A stretch of DNA of 64,000 bases, taken from contig NZ_VAUV01000003.1 in NCBI RefSeq assembly GCF_005780165.1, positions 62,001-126,000 on the forward strand, written 5' to 3'. A program made the position numbers and the translations under genes. Below are positions 30,589 through 41,700 of this stretch, piece after piece. The notes beneath the pieces are model-generated. The model searched no databases and was not told where the DNA came from. It saw nothing but the letters and a program-made list of their open reading frames with translations. The stretch's first letter is position 1. The number at the start of each line of letters is the position of its first letter. This DNA is from Phragmitibacter flavus (GTDB taxonomy: Bacteria; Verrucomicrobiota; Verrucomicrobiia; Verrucomicrobiales; Verrucomicrobiaceae).

Positions 30589-31011
30589 TCAACTAAACAA
30601 TCGCCCGAGGCCCCCACCGAGGATCTTTTGCAGATGACCGGTCAGATCGCCCTCTTCCACATGTTCGCCATCTGGTGATAGGTCGTTCACCAAACCCGGC
30701 AGCAACTTCGCCACCCCCTTGGCCAGCAAGTCTTCATTAAAGCCCGTCTGTTGCGCGAGTTGGGGAAGAATCGCCCCCAAAGCCTTTTGCACCTGTTCGC
30801 CATTCAACGGCAGATTGGAGCCGTTGCCGATCCATGATTGAACCTCCGCCCCAAAACCCGCTTGCTGAAACCTCAGCAAAAGTCCCTGCATACGCCCCGA
30901 GTCCTGCAACAACTGCATCACCACCGAGATCAGATCCCCACCACCACCGCCTTCCTTACCAGAAAGCATTCCACCCAGCAGTTTTTTCCCAAGATCTTCA
31001 AACAAGCTCAT
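30589..31011 (-). CDS. YidB-like (DUF937) protein
   Basis: The 140-residue protein resembles E. coli YidB. It has a hydrophobic-glycine N-terminus (MSLFEDLGKKLLGG), then a helix and an AGFGAEVQSWIGNG loop, followed by GEQVQKALG and a C-terminal LPGLVNDLSPDGE motif. Family members are small, soluble and mostly helical, and their function is not established. The family tends to carry Gly/Asp-rich linkers, here GGGGGD near residue 22. It is read on the same strand as thiS-thiH, 93 bases downstream. That gap contains four seven-base repeats, so an independent promoter is possible. Confidence 0.8.
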   Translation of the reverse strand: MSLFEDLGKKLLGGMLSGKEGGGGGDLISVVMQLLQDSGRMQGLLLRFQQAGFGAEVQSWIGNGSNLPLNGEQVQKALGAILPQLAQQTGFNEDLLAKGVAKLLPGLVNDLSPDGEHVEEGDLTGHLQKILGGGLGRLFS

Positions 31012-31069
31012 GAAAAAACTCTAGCTCCTCCCTATCGAGAAAGCCACCAAAACCCTTTCCGCCGAATTC

Positions 31070-31097
31070 TTTATCCTTTATCCCTTATCCTTTATCC
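31070..31097. repeat. Four tandem seven-base repeats
   Basis: Reading the plus strand, the units are TTTATCC, TTTATCC, CTTATCC and TTTATCC in exact seven-base register, followed by degenerate TTTCCCC. They lie between the thiS stop (31105) and the YidB-like start (31011). A second seven-base repeat of different sequence occurs at 55706-55733. Confidence 0.8.
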
Positions 31098-31104
31098 TTT
31101 CCCC

Positions 31105-31311
31105 CTATCCCCCCGCCGTGATTTGAACAATCTCCACCCGATCACCCTCGGCCAAAATCGTCGCCCCATACTCCCTAGGCAATAGCGCCACCTCGTTCAA
31201 TTCCACCACCACCGGCTTGCCCGACAAATCAAGCTCATCAAGCAGACCAGGTAGGCTGAGCGCCTCCGCCACCTCGCGCTTCGAACCATTGACGAACACC
31301 AGCATCATCAT
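31105..31311 (-). CDS. thiS: Sulfur carrier protein ThiS
   Basis: ThiS is the ubiquitin-fold protein whose C-terminal Gly-Gly is thiocarboxylated to deliver sulfur for the thiazole ring of thiamine. The 68-residue product has the family length and ends in ITAGG with the required terminal GG. The conserved N-x-x-x-x-P-R-x-x-Y/W-x-x-x-x-L-x-x-G-D element appears as NEVALLPREYGATILAEGD. I chose ATG 31311 because it overlaps the thiH stop in an ATGA arrangement, and longer starts would add unrelated sequence. No thiG is encoded beside it in this window. Confidence 0.92.
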   Translation of the reverse strand: MMMLVFVNGSKREVAEALSLPGLLDELDLSGKPVVVELNEVALLPREYGATILAEGDRVEIVQITAGG

Positions 31312-32450
31312 CCCACTTCCACCAAAGATTCTTCCTGCAAGATCGACGCATCCCAATCTTTCCAGACCGGATCCAACCCCTGAGCCATCAACGCTTTGGA
31401 GACTTCGTCAGGGCTGCGCAAATCAGCAATGCCGAATTGTCCCTCCGCCTGATCACAGGAAGAACGTCGCTCAAGCTCCACCCGCCGCCCTTTCACCGTC
31501 AAATGGAGATCATCCTTCCCCTGCCCCGTATATCCTCCCGGCTCGGTGTGACTTCCCGCACTCATCACCGTCACGCCTAACGGTGCCAGAGCATCCCTCA
31601 GCTTCGCTGACTCCCTCGTGCTCATCACCATTCCCACTTCTGGAAAAGCGATCCTGAAAGCGCACATGGTCTGCAACAACTGTGCATCCGTAAAACCCGT
31701 CATTGGCTGAAAGCCACCAGCAGCAGGTCGCAGCCGCGGAAACGCCACCGTAAACGAAGCCTTCCAGCAGTGTTTATACAAATGCTCAAGATGACCGGCC
31801 AACGCCAGCGCCTCCTCCCGCCAATCGGCCAGACCAAACAACGCCCCCAGCCCAATGCGCCTGAAACCCGCCGCATATCCCCGTTCCGGACAATCCAGGC
31901 GCCAGTCAAAATCCTTCTTCGGCCCAGCCGTATGCATCTTCGCATACACATCACGCACATAGGTCTCCTGATACACCACCAATCCTTCACACCCCGCCCG
32001 CACCATCAACTCATACTCGGGCGTTTCCATCGGCCCCACCTCGATTCCGATCGTCGGAACAAATTCTCGAATCGCCTCCAAGCACTCTTCCAAATACCCC
32101 TCCGAGACAAACCTCGGATGCTCACCCGCCACCAACAGGATGTTGCGGAATCCCTGATCCGCCAGATGCCGCGCCTCCCTCACCACCTGATCCACCGTCA
32201 ACGTCACCCGAAAGATCGGATTGTCCCGGGAAAACCCGCAATACTGACAGTTGTTCACGCATTCGTTGGACACATAAAGCGGCGCAAACATCCGCATCGT
32301 CCGACCAAAATTGCGTCGCGTTAGTGCCTGCGACTCCTGCGCCATCCTCTGGAGTTCAGCACCCGTCTTGGGCTCAAGAAGCGATGCCACACGTTGCATC
32401 AGAGGGCTTTGCTTCCAGGCTGAATCCTTGTAAACCTGGGAAAATGTCAT
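31308..32450 (-). CDS. thiH: 2-iminoacetate synthase ThiH (tyrosine lyase)
   Basis: ThiH is a radical SAM enzyme that splits tyrosine to give dehydroglycine (2-iminoacetate) for the thiamine thiazole ring. From ATG 32450 the product has 380 residues, the family length. MTFSQVYKDSAWKQ resembles the E. coli start, and the 14-codon upstream extension does not. The radical SAM cluster motif is C64-x3-C68-x2-C71 in SNECVNNCQYCGF. The later TGFTDAQLLQTM and STRESAKLRD stretches are typical. It overlaps thiS by four bases (ATGA), so the two are coupled. Some bacteria use the oxygen-dependent ThiO instead, so ThiH suggests low-oxygen tolerance or a facultative lifestyle. Confidence 0.95.
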   Translation of the reverse strand: MTFSQVYKDSAWKQSPLMQRVASLLEPKTGAELQRMAQESQALTRRNFGRTMRMFAPLYVSNECVNNCQYCGFSRDNPIFRVTLTVDQVVREARHLADQGFRNILLVAGEHPRFVSEGYLEECLEAIREFVPTIGIEVGPMETPEYELMVRAGCEGLVVYQETYVRDVYAKMHTAGPKKDFDWRLDCPERGYAAGFRRIGLGALFGLADWREEALALAGHLEHLYKHCWKASFTVAFPRLRPAAGGFQPMTGFTDAQLLQTMCAFRIAFPEVGMVMSTRESAKLRDALAPLGVTVMSAGSHTEPGGYTGQGKDDLHLTVKGRRVELERRSSCDQAEGQFGIADLRSPDEVSKALMAQGLDPVWKDWDASILQEESLVEVG

Positions 32451-32505
32451 ATCACAATCGCAGTGTCGGGGTAAAACCCGCATGCCTTTCAATCAATAGA
32501 AAAAT

Positions 32506-32580
32506 TGGCTCCCGAGGTAGGGTTCGAACCTACGACCTAGTGGTTAACAGCCACCCGCTCTACCGCTGAGCTACTCGGGA
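32506..32580 (-). tRNA. tRNA-Asn (GTT anticodon)
   Basis: Read on the minus strand, the gene folds into a normal cloverleaf. The acceptor TCCCGAG pairs with CTCGGGA, and the D-arm contains AGCTCAGCGGTAGAGC. The anticodon arm GGTGG-CTGTTAA-CCACT places GTT in the loop, and the T-arm is GTAGG-TTCGAAC-CCTAC. The 3' CCA is encoded (32506-32508). It lies 55 bases upstream of thiH on the same strand, so read-through into thiH-thiS is possible. Confidence 0.97.
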
Positions 32581-32609
32581 ATCTGAAATCAAATCGTTCA
32601 GGGCCTGTT

Positions 32610-32636
32610 AGTATATTCACCCAGCCCCATTGGCAA
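32610..32636 (-). promoter_or_regulatory. Promoter for tRNA-Asn
   Basis: On the minus strand TTGCCA (32636-32631) and TATACT (32615-32610) resemble -35 and -10 boxes with a short 15-base spacer. A transcript would start near 32603, about 23 bases before the mature tRNA. Confidence 0.45.
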
Positions 32637-32659
32637 GCGATTCTTTGAAAAATGCACCG

Positions 32660-32693
32660 AAAAATTGGTCCTCCGCTTTCGATTCGGAGAACC
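32660..32693 (-). terminator. Rho-independent terminator after the giant repeat gene
   Basis: On the minus strand GGTTCTCCG pairs with CGGAGGACC (one G-U) around a nine-base loop and is followed by AATTTTT. It begins 19 bases after the stop codon of the 3,099-residue repeat protein, so it should end the cassette transcript. Confidence 0.65.
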
Positions 32694-32711
32694 ACCCTCG
32701 TCATCATCAAA

Positions 32712-35700
32712 TCAAACGCCAGCAGCAACTTTCCGACGGCGGCGACGCATCAGCAATCCAGCCAATCCTGCACAAAGCAGCAATGCGCGACTTGGTTCAG
32801 GAATGACGGCATATCCACTGGTAATCAGAAGAATACCGTTGCTTTCCAATTTCTGGAGATCCCAAAGCAATCCTTCCGAGAGCTGCGGAAGATCGAAGCT
32901 GCCCGTCATTCCACCTGAGTAGAGACGTGCCGATCCAAATTCCAAAATCCCGGAGTAATTCAAATCGCCGATCGATGCCATGGTCCAGTCAACCAAGTCA
33001 AATACCTGACCCGCAACAAAGGTCCCAGCATTTCCATTCAGCCTGAAGACCGTGCTGCTGTCGACCTCAAACGAGCCAGAAATGGCCAACAGATCGTGAT
33101 CTCTCCGACTGGTGCTGGTCGCCAGGCCTTCCCATGTCGCGGTCGTCGTATTCACATAATTGTTGTAATCTTGAATGGCTGAAGGGGCCAGTATGGTGAA
33201 GTCGCGGTAGATCGACAAAGTAGCGTCAGGCGCAGCATTGGAAGCTTGGTTGGCCTGCATGCTGAAGGTCCCGCCCTTGGCATCCAGATTCCCCACCACT
33301 GCCAGCGTTCCGATGCCACTCGTGGTGCCATCCGTGTAATCACCGGGTTCAATCACCCCACGAACCACGTGTGTGGTGACATTTGCCACCCCCTGGATCG
33401 TTCCCGTTCCACCGATGCGACCGCCAGAGTTCACCGTAGTGCCCCTCTGCCCAACACCGCCCATTCCCGTATCACCCACCGCACGCGTCGACGCCGAACC
33501 ACCCCGACCCACTTGAAGACGTCCATTGTCGACCACTGTTGAACCGGTGTATTCATTGTCCTGGGTCAGCACCGCCGTGGCCGCACCATCCTTGATCAAG
33601 TTGAGCCTTCTATCCCGGAAGCCCGTTCCATCTCCACTGCCGCCGTCCCCAGCTTGGGTGTTGTTCACGTTGGTAATGTAATGAGCATCAGTGGTGCCAT
33701 TGCGGAACTGGACATCCCAATCTTCGTTGTCTCTCTGGGTAACACGGAGAGTGCCCTCGCCTTTGTCTGACGAATTCTCAACGATAATCTGCTGCCTCCC
33801 TGTGTTGGCTCCGGTGCCTGCGGCAACGCCAGCGACGTCAACCATCAAGTTTCCGATGGTAACATTCATGCCGCCAATCTGGAAGATGCTGTTGCTGGTC
33901 ATGATCACATCCGTCGCTGCTGTGATCGGAGTGCCGGTCCCACCCAATCTAACATGATGGGTCTTGTCGAGGTCTGCATTTGCTGCAGCACCATTGCCGA
34001 TGATCAGATCACTGTTCCACTGGGAATTGTTCGCGCCGTTGATCTCGAAATACACCCTCAAACGCTTGTTCAATGCCTGCTCAACAACGTCACCGTTGTA
34101 AAGAATCTCCGTGATAAGGTCATTCCCGTTTGTGGCAATGATGTTTCCGTTCAGAGCAATCACTTGATCCCGACCAATTAGTGGAACCGTGGTTCCAACT
34201 GCGTTATGACCAATCCCCAAGTTCGCCACATCATCATAATAGCTCACAATCAAGTCATCATTCAATGTGATGGAACCGTCATAATTGTATTGATCCCAGT
34301 TCATCCCTGAGTTGGCCAACACTTCGTGATTCCGGGCTCCAATCTTTTTCGTTTGCTGGCCGGCTGCTCCTACCGCCTCCTGGTTGATCACCAAATTTTG
34401 AACCACATTGTAATGGAGTGGCAGCTCAGCCGTATGGACCACGGTGACCGGCCCACTGATCACCGTGTTCGCTGGAAAGTTCCCCGTCACGTTGAAGGTG
34501 GTGGCATTTGGCACCTGAGCAATGCGGTAGTTGGTTCCATTGATGCTGATCAACATGCCTGGATAGAGCCCGGTGGTATCGCCCTTCAAAACATTGATCT
34601 GATTTCCTGATGCGGTGCTGGAAGCTGCCACTTCTTCAATCATCACCGTGCGAGCCTGACGACTGCTGAGGAACGCCTCGGCAGTTGCTGAAGGTGCCGT
34701 GCCGACCGCATCACCCAAGGTCATCGTCGTTCCGGTGCCGAACGGATTGCCTTGCGAAATACCCACGATGCGACCCGCATTGACGTTCCAGTTGCCTTTG
34801 AACTCGGTGTTGTTTTCCCACAGTTCGAGAGTCCCCGTGCCCACTTTGGTGAGTGCGCCCTGTCCTGCAGTGGCCCCTTCACTGGTCATCATGCCCGCCT
34901 CGCTGTTGAAGCGAAGAACCCCCGTGCCAACCACGTCAACAAAACTGTCCTTACGAACTCGAATCATCCCTTGCAACGAACCACCAGTATGCGCAGCCGT
35001 GGTGCCGAGTGTGCCCCCATCCAAGGTTATCCACTCGCCAGTGCCGTTCTGGAATTTCTTCCCAACAATGTCAGCTGTGGTGTTCCCCGTGATCTGGAAT
35101 CGCAGTTGAGCGCCCGCATCGACAAAGGTGCCGTCAATGTAGGAAAAGCTCGATCCCAGCGTTCCCGCCAAATTGGCTTCCTCATTGTCGGCAGCACGCT
35201 TGGCAACAGGATTGCTGTTGGCCTGGTTGGCAATCGGATCTCCGATGTTCACCTGCAGAGTTCCAGCGGTCACTTCGGTCCGTCCACTGTAAGTGTTCAG
35301 CTTGTTGGTGATCACCAACGTGCCAAGACCTTCCTTGGTCAGGTCACCCACACCAAGGTTGCTTTTCCGCACAATACCACCAGCGAAAGTAGGCGCATGC
35401 ACCTCGGCAGCAATCAGGTTGTTGATGGTGAAAGTGGTCGACGCTTTCACAATATCGATGAAAGCACCATCACCACCGATGGTAATCCCACGGAACGCAT
35501 TCAACGTGATGTTGTTGGCAGCAGCCTCAATGAGCGTCGTTCCGTCCAGTTGCGTCATGTCACCAATGCGCAAGCGACCACCAGTGAAGTAGAAGTTGTC
35601 TGAATCAAATGAACCAGGATTGGCCCCAAGTTTGTTGGGATCACTTACCCAAAGAGTGCCGCCATTGAAGAAGGTGCTGCCCGTGTAGCCATAGCCTGGG

Positions 35701-38700
35701 CCACTGGCAGTAGCGCGAACCATCCGCGTCCATCCGGTTCCGCTGTGCACCAGGTTCAATCTCACGCCAGGAGCGTAGGGATTGTCCACAATATTGGTAT
35801 CAAGAGTGAAGATGCCGCCACCAGCACTTTGATCGACGAAGTTTGGAGCATCGGCGTAGTTGTGGATGATCAAATCATTGGTCCGCACCAGAGCCTTGGT
35901 GATGTCAGGATCGAAGTAAAACGTCTCGAGTGCCGAACTGATCGCGCCCCCTTGGATGGTCTTGTGGGTGTTTCCCACCGTGGCCGAGATCAAGATGGCC
36001 CCACCAAGTGCTCCTGCAGAGCCCCTGGCTTCAAAACCTTCGGTGCGCAGCGTCATGATGCTGCCGTCCGCAATTTTCATCACGTTATTCGGATCCACCC
36101 TGGTTCCGCCGTTGCCGATGAAATCATCACCGTTTTGGTTGTCATTGTCCTGATTGAACAGAATCGCGCGAAGGTCAATGACCGTAGCCCCCGGCTCAGG
36201 GGCGATAGTTCCGTAAAAACCCGACCCAGGACTGCCAAAGAAATCCTCTTCAGGCCCCTCCGCCAGATAACCTAGCTTCCAAGGATAGAGAAGCTCGGGA
36301 TCTGCAATCGAATCATTCACAAAATCCAGGTTGTTTCCAATCGTGAACAACCCTTCCTCCGCTGCCGCAGAAATGCCCAATGCATCGCTGGGCGAATTGG
36401 CTCTTGTCACATAGGCGAAATCGACCACCTTCCCGTAAAACGCGGAACTCGGGTCTCCGTCCACATAGGTGGCCCAAGGAAGGATCACCGAGCCCGTATA
36501 GATGTCCGGGACCTCCAAAGTGATGACCGCTGAGCCCCCAGCCGCAAGGTCACGCCAGAACGACATCGTCGACCCCGCATAGCGAACTGGCAACATCGTG
36601 ATATTGTTGATCAGGTTGGAGGGAGGTCCAAGGCTCAACGTCGTCGTCGATACTCCTGCGCTTGAGACCCGCACCTGCGAATCACCCGCACGCATGATCA
36701 TCAGCCCTCGCAGCTGTTCCACTGCGTTCACGGTAGCGTTGCCAACCAAATGGATATCACCACCCGCCAGCGTCAGCGGTGCCTCATGGTTGTCACCGCT
36801 GGTAATCTTGCGACCCGAATTGACCGAGTAATCAAGAATCAGTGTGCCACCATGAAGGTTTACGCCCCCATCCAGCTCTCCACTCAACCCGACGGCCCCA
36901 GTAAGACGCACATCGCCACGACCGACTTTGGTAACCGCACCCACTTCGTTTTCCAATCCAAATCCACCATCGTCCAGGAGGCGAAGGCGCAATTCAAGTT
37001 CCCCGCCCTCAACAGAATACAGCCTTGCATCAGCATACCGCTGGGTTGTCGTGCTATTGGGGATCGAATCATTAAAAATGATGTTGGTAGGGTTGCCGGT
37101 GACTGCCTTGTTCAGAACGATCTGATTGTTCTCCGCATCAATGCGCAGAATGTAAGTGCTGTTGGCAACGCCGGTTCCAGTCAAGACCATTCCAGGCCGG
37201 AGATTGTCGATATCAAAACCCGGTGAGAACGCACCATCCAGGGTAATAACATTCGTCTGAGTGCCGCCCAAAGATGTAGCACTCGCAAGGTTGAAGGACT
37301 GAAGCGAGCTAAAGCTCAGGTTGGTGTTCTGGGTGACGCTCACCGCCTGGCTAACGGTGATCGAATTCGCACCAATGGCGGTGATGAACGTCCCGGCAGG
37401 CACCCCTGCCCCCTCAACCAGCATGCCGATTGCGAGGTTGGAGAACGCGGAGCCTTCGTCAAAGCCGCCACCTTGACCAAATGAGATCACTGTTCCGTTT
37501 TGGGGAGGAAGTGGGGGGGGGGCTGGAGGATCAGGCTCGCCAGGATCACCGGGCAACACAGGCGGATTCGCATAGTTGAAGCTAAAGCTTCCACCGTAAG
37601 CGATGTCAGCGGTAGGGTTCATATCCAACGAGCCATAACCATTACCGATGACCACTTTGCCAACACCCTCGTTGGCCAGAATTCCGTAAGAGGTGGCCGA
37701 ATAACCGTTGTTTCCGTCCGCCCAGGAAATGTTGTTGACATTGTAAACCGTCGGTGTCGCGAAAGGATCCGCATTGTTGTTGGTCATCGAAAACACGGCC
37801 ACCTGATTGACAAAGTCATTGTCGTTGTCACGCAGCCTCATCGTCATGTTGATCACGCCTCCCTGTGCCGTAGGATTGCTGAGGATTCCGGTGCCGTAGT
37901 CACCTTGCAGGCGGAAGAACCCGCTGCGGAGGTCAAGACTGCCCGTCAAATTGGTCGCGTCCTGAACATTCACGTGGAAATCCATGATGGGCGAGGAACG
38001 CCCGGCATCACCACTGCTGCCTCTCACCATGATGTTGAGTTTCTCATACTCATAGGTTGCCGCAGCTGTATCATTGCCGACTTTCTTGTCGGCAAGAGAT
38101 CCACTGATGGTGACAATGCCATCGTTCATCTGGTCGCCAATGAGCGCCAGCACCCGTCCGGAGCCACCGTTGAACGTCGCTGTAATGGGGGTTTCGCTTT
38201 GATCGTTGACGATGTCTCCATTGATTGTCAGCATTGCAGAATTGCGTCTGGTGCGCAGATAACTGGTAATGTTCTGACCTCCTTGAGTTCCGCTTCCGAC
38301 GAAAACGTCGCCATTGAGCACGTTGTTCTGATCAAATGCACTGAGGCGTGCGTCGAACTCCAGAATCACGTCTTTCCGTTGGGTTGAATCGCTCTGGCTG
38401 CCGACAATGACGCCGTTACCAAGCACCAGGGTATCTCCGTCATAGCCACTGGTCACAAGGCGAATCTCATTACCCACACCATTGAGGCCCAATGCATTGC
38501 TGTTGAATGCCCGGATGCCACCCTGTGTGACGTAAGTCTCTCCTGAATAAGTATTGTTTCCCCACAAATCCAGGTGGCCGCCTCCAGACTTGGTCAGGCC
38601 ATGAGTGGCATGGTTGCCAACAATGCTGGATTGAATGATGGTGGCACCCTGCCCACGAATAACGGCCTCGCGATTGCCAAAATCCAGATAACCACCATAC

Positions 38701-41700
38701 ATCGATGTGCCCCAATCAATAAGGTTCAACATCCCTGCGCCAACATGTCCTTCCGGATTGTAGCCGATGGCACTCGCCCCGTCGCCGATCTTCAAAACCT
38801 TATCGTCCCGAATCACCGTTCTTGTGGCACCATGCATGCGCAAGCTGTTGTAGGCAAGATTCGCATTGATCCGTGCATTATTGAAGTCATGGCGCGCCAC
38901 ATCATTCATGGAAGTCATGACATTGGAGGTGTTGACATCCTGAACACTCGTCAAACGGGTATACTCAGAAAGTTGCAGTGGTCTGATGTAATGCACTCCT
39001 GCCACCGTCTGCACCGTCATAAACTCACGGGTCTGGTTGGCATAGTGACCACCAAACGCGCCCATTAGAATGTTAATGTCCGCTGAACCTGTCGCGCCCG
39101 CACCTCCGATTAGAAACGATGTAGGCACATTGGTAACCGTTACCTGGGAAAGGGCCTGGTCAGGAGAAAGGTAATTCACAAATCCATTGGAATTGTAACC
39201 TCCGGAAAATCCCCGGTTATTCGTCGAGTCGCCATTGTTTTCGACAATGGAAACCATGCCTCCATTTTGCCAAGTATAACTATCGAAATTGATTCTTACC
39301 CGGTTGTTAACACCCTGATCATGCTGGATACGAATAATGTTGTGGCCTCCTTCAGAAACGAATGCTCCGACATTTTCGAGAATATTGGTCCCCAAATCAT
39401 TGTTGTTGGTCACCGTAAACGTGCCGTTTCGCAGGATCATTTGAGCACTGTCGTTGACTCTGTTGCTATTAGCCCCTCCGCCGGCCACGCTGTTGTTGAG
39501 AAACAAGGTCGAGTTGGTGACACGAACTGCTGAAGTGCCGGACAATGCACCATTGGCACCACTCAGCGTCACCGTTCCCCGTGTTACCGCCGTCGTCCCG
39601 GTGAAGGTGTTGTTCCCTTGGAGAGTTTGGGTGCCTCCGCCTGATTTCACAAAACTCACCATGCCGCCACCTGCGCTGGTGGGTGAACCATCGCGAATCA
39701 CCCCCCGAAAGGTGCCCGAGGTATCGCTACCTTCACCGACGATGACCGTGGCGGCTTGCGCATTGCTGTTGCCGACGAAGCCCCCGATGGAATCAGTGTC
39801 TTGGAGAACACCAAACCCTTCTGTGAATCCATTCAAGTCCAAGAACCCCGTAGAATTGACCGTGACGGCGGCGCTTCTGAAAATTTGGTCATTGTAATTC
39901 GACCACTTCACGGATGGCAGCGCAAAGCTTCCCCCGAGTTTCACGGTTTCGATGGCTGCGTCTGAATCTCCAATGATCAACACCGATCCAATGGCATGGA
40001 CGTAGGCATTGCTCACCTTGGCCAGTTCAAGCGTGCCTTCCTGCACCTCTACACGAGATCCGCCATTATCCTGAATTCCCGACAGGGTCAAAGTATTTGA
40101 CCCCACCTTGATGACCCGAGAATTGCCACCGGAGCCGCCAAAATCAAGTCGCCCATCAAACACATCATTGACGGCGCCGTAGTTACCAACCGTCAATGTC
40201 GCGTTTCCAGATTCAGACCTGATGGTTCCATACTGGGTCACCTGCATGGCCACGCCCGGAGACGTGACTGATGCCGTGGCGGCAACATCCAACAAGGCAG
40301 TATTCCCGTTCACGCTGATGATGCGGGCACCTGGGGGAATCCCAGGTCCGGTCACATAGGAGCCAGTCGCAAGTCCCGTCTGGCCCGCGCTGAACCAGAT
40401 GAAGGGACTACCCTCCGTGGTTATGACCGATCCAATGGTGTTTTGCGTGGTGTTCGAGCTGCTGTTGAGGGAATTGAAAGTAAAGTCCTGAATGGTGCCG
40501 GCATTGTCCGTGATGTTGACAAACGCCCGCTCTTCCAACACCAGGTTCAACGAAGGATCAAACAACACCTGACCGCCTGCGGTGCCCTGTGACGAGGCTC
40601 CGCGAAGGAATTCGACGGTTGAACCTGCGGTTCCCAAACTGCTTGAACCAAAGGTCAGAGTGCCTGGTCGGTAGGTTTGCAGCTGTGCACCGCTGGCGAC
40701 GGTGACATTGGTTTCCAGCCGAACAGAGGTTCCGTTGATGATCTCAGCGATTCGCACCCCTTTGGGGATTCCAACGCCTGTGATCGTATCGCCCACGTTA
40801 AAATTTGCTGAACTGCTAACGGAAATGATGTTGGAATTGTTAGCAGGAGCAGAAGCGGTCAACCCCGAGTTCACGCCTTCGGCAAACATCAGAGGAACGC
40901 CTGATTGGGTGAAGCCAGCTGCAACAGGGTTGCTTAGAGTGACTTGCCCGGTCCCGCTGTTATAAGCCGTGATCACAGTATTGTCTGCGATTCCCGGGCC
41001 ATAAACCCGCATGCCTGCGTAGAGAGAACCGCCAGCAATCCCGCTGGCAGTGAAGGTATTTCCGCCCGCTGTAAGCGTTCCTGCATTGGCCGTGACAGCT
41101 GCACCTCCCAAGACCGTCGTGGTCCCGGCTGCGTTGCCAAACTGGAGTCTCAGAGTGCCATTGCCCTTGTTCAGCAAATTTCCGTAAAGCGTTGTATTCG
41201 ATATTCCACCGTCACGGCCAATGTTGACCGTTCCTCCTGTTTGCAGTATTGATCCTGCAATAGCTGTCCGAGTGGTTCCTGTCGTGCCACCAATGTTGGT
41301 AGTCGCTCCACGAAATTCGAGCGAATTAGACCCGATCCCACTGCCATGAGCGAAGTAATTGTAGCCGCCAGCAAAATTCAATGTAGAGCCTCCTTGAGTC
41401 GTCGCCGTTCCAAGGTATCGATTGTAGGCGCCATCAAAGTTGGTAGTGCCGTTCGCATGAAGATAGTTCGCCCCTGCGTTAAGAAGAGTGTTTCCCGATA
41501 CAGTCAAAGTGCCGCCACCGTTCTTGGTGACCGTTTCTGCATCCGGTTGAACTCCATTTCCATTCATCGTGAGTCCACCAGAAAGAATCAGTGTTCCTCC
41601 GGCAACATCGAGAATCAAACCATCATTGATGATCACCTGAGTGCCTACAGTGTCGGTGCCACTGCCGTTCTTGCGCAACAGCGCTTCCGATGCACTCGTA

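Noticed and set aside
32506-32580. tRNA-Asn as the attachment site of a mobile island containing the cassette.
   Set aside because: The 5' end of the tRNA, not the usual 3' end, faces the cassette. No integrase was found, and I saw no duplicate of the tRNA end near 50 kb.
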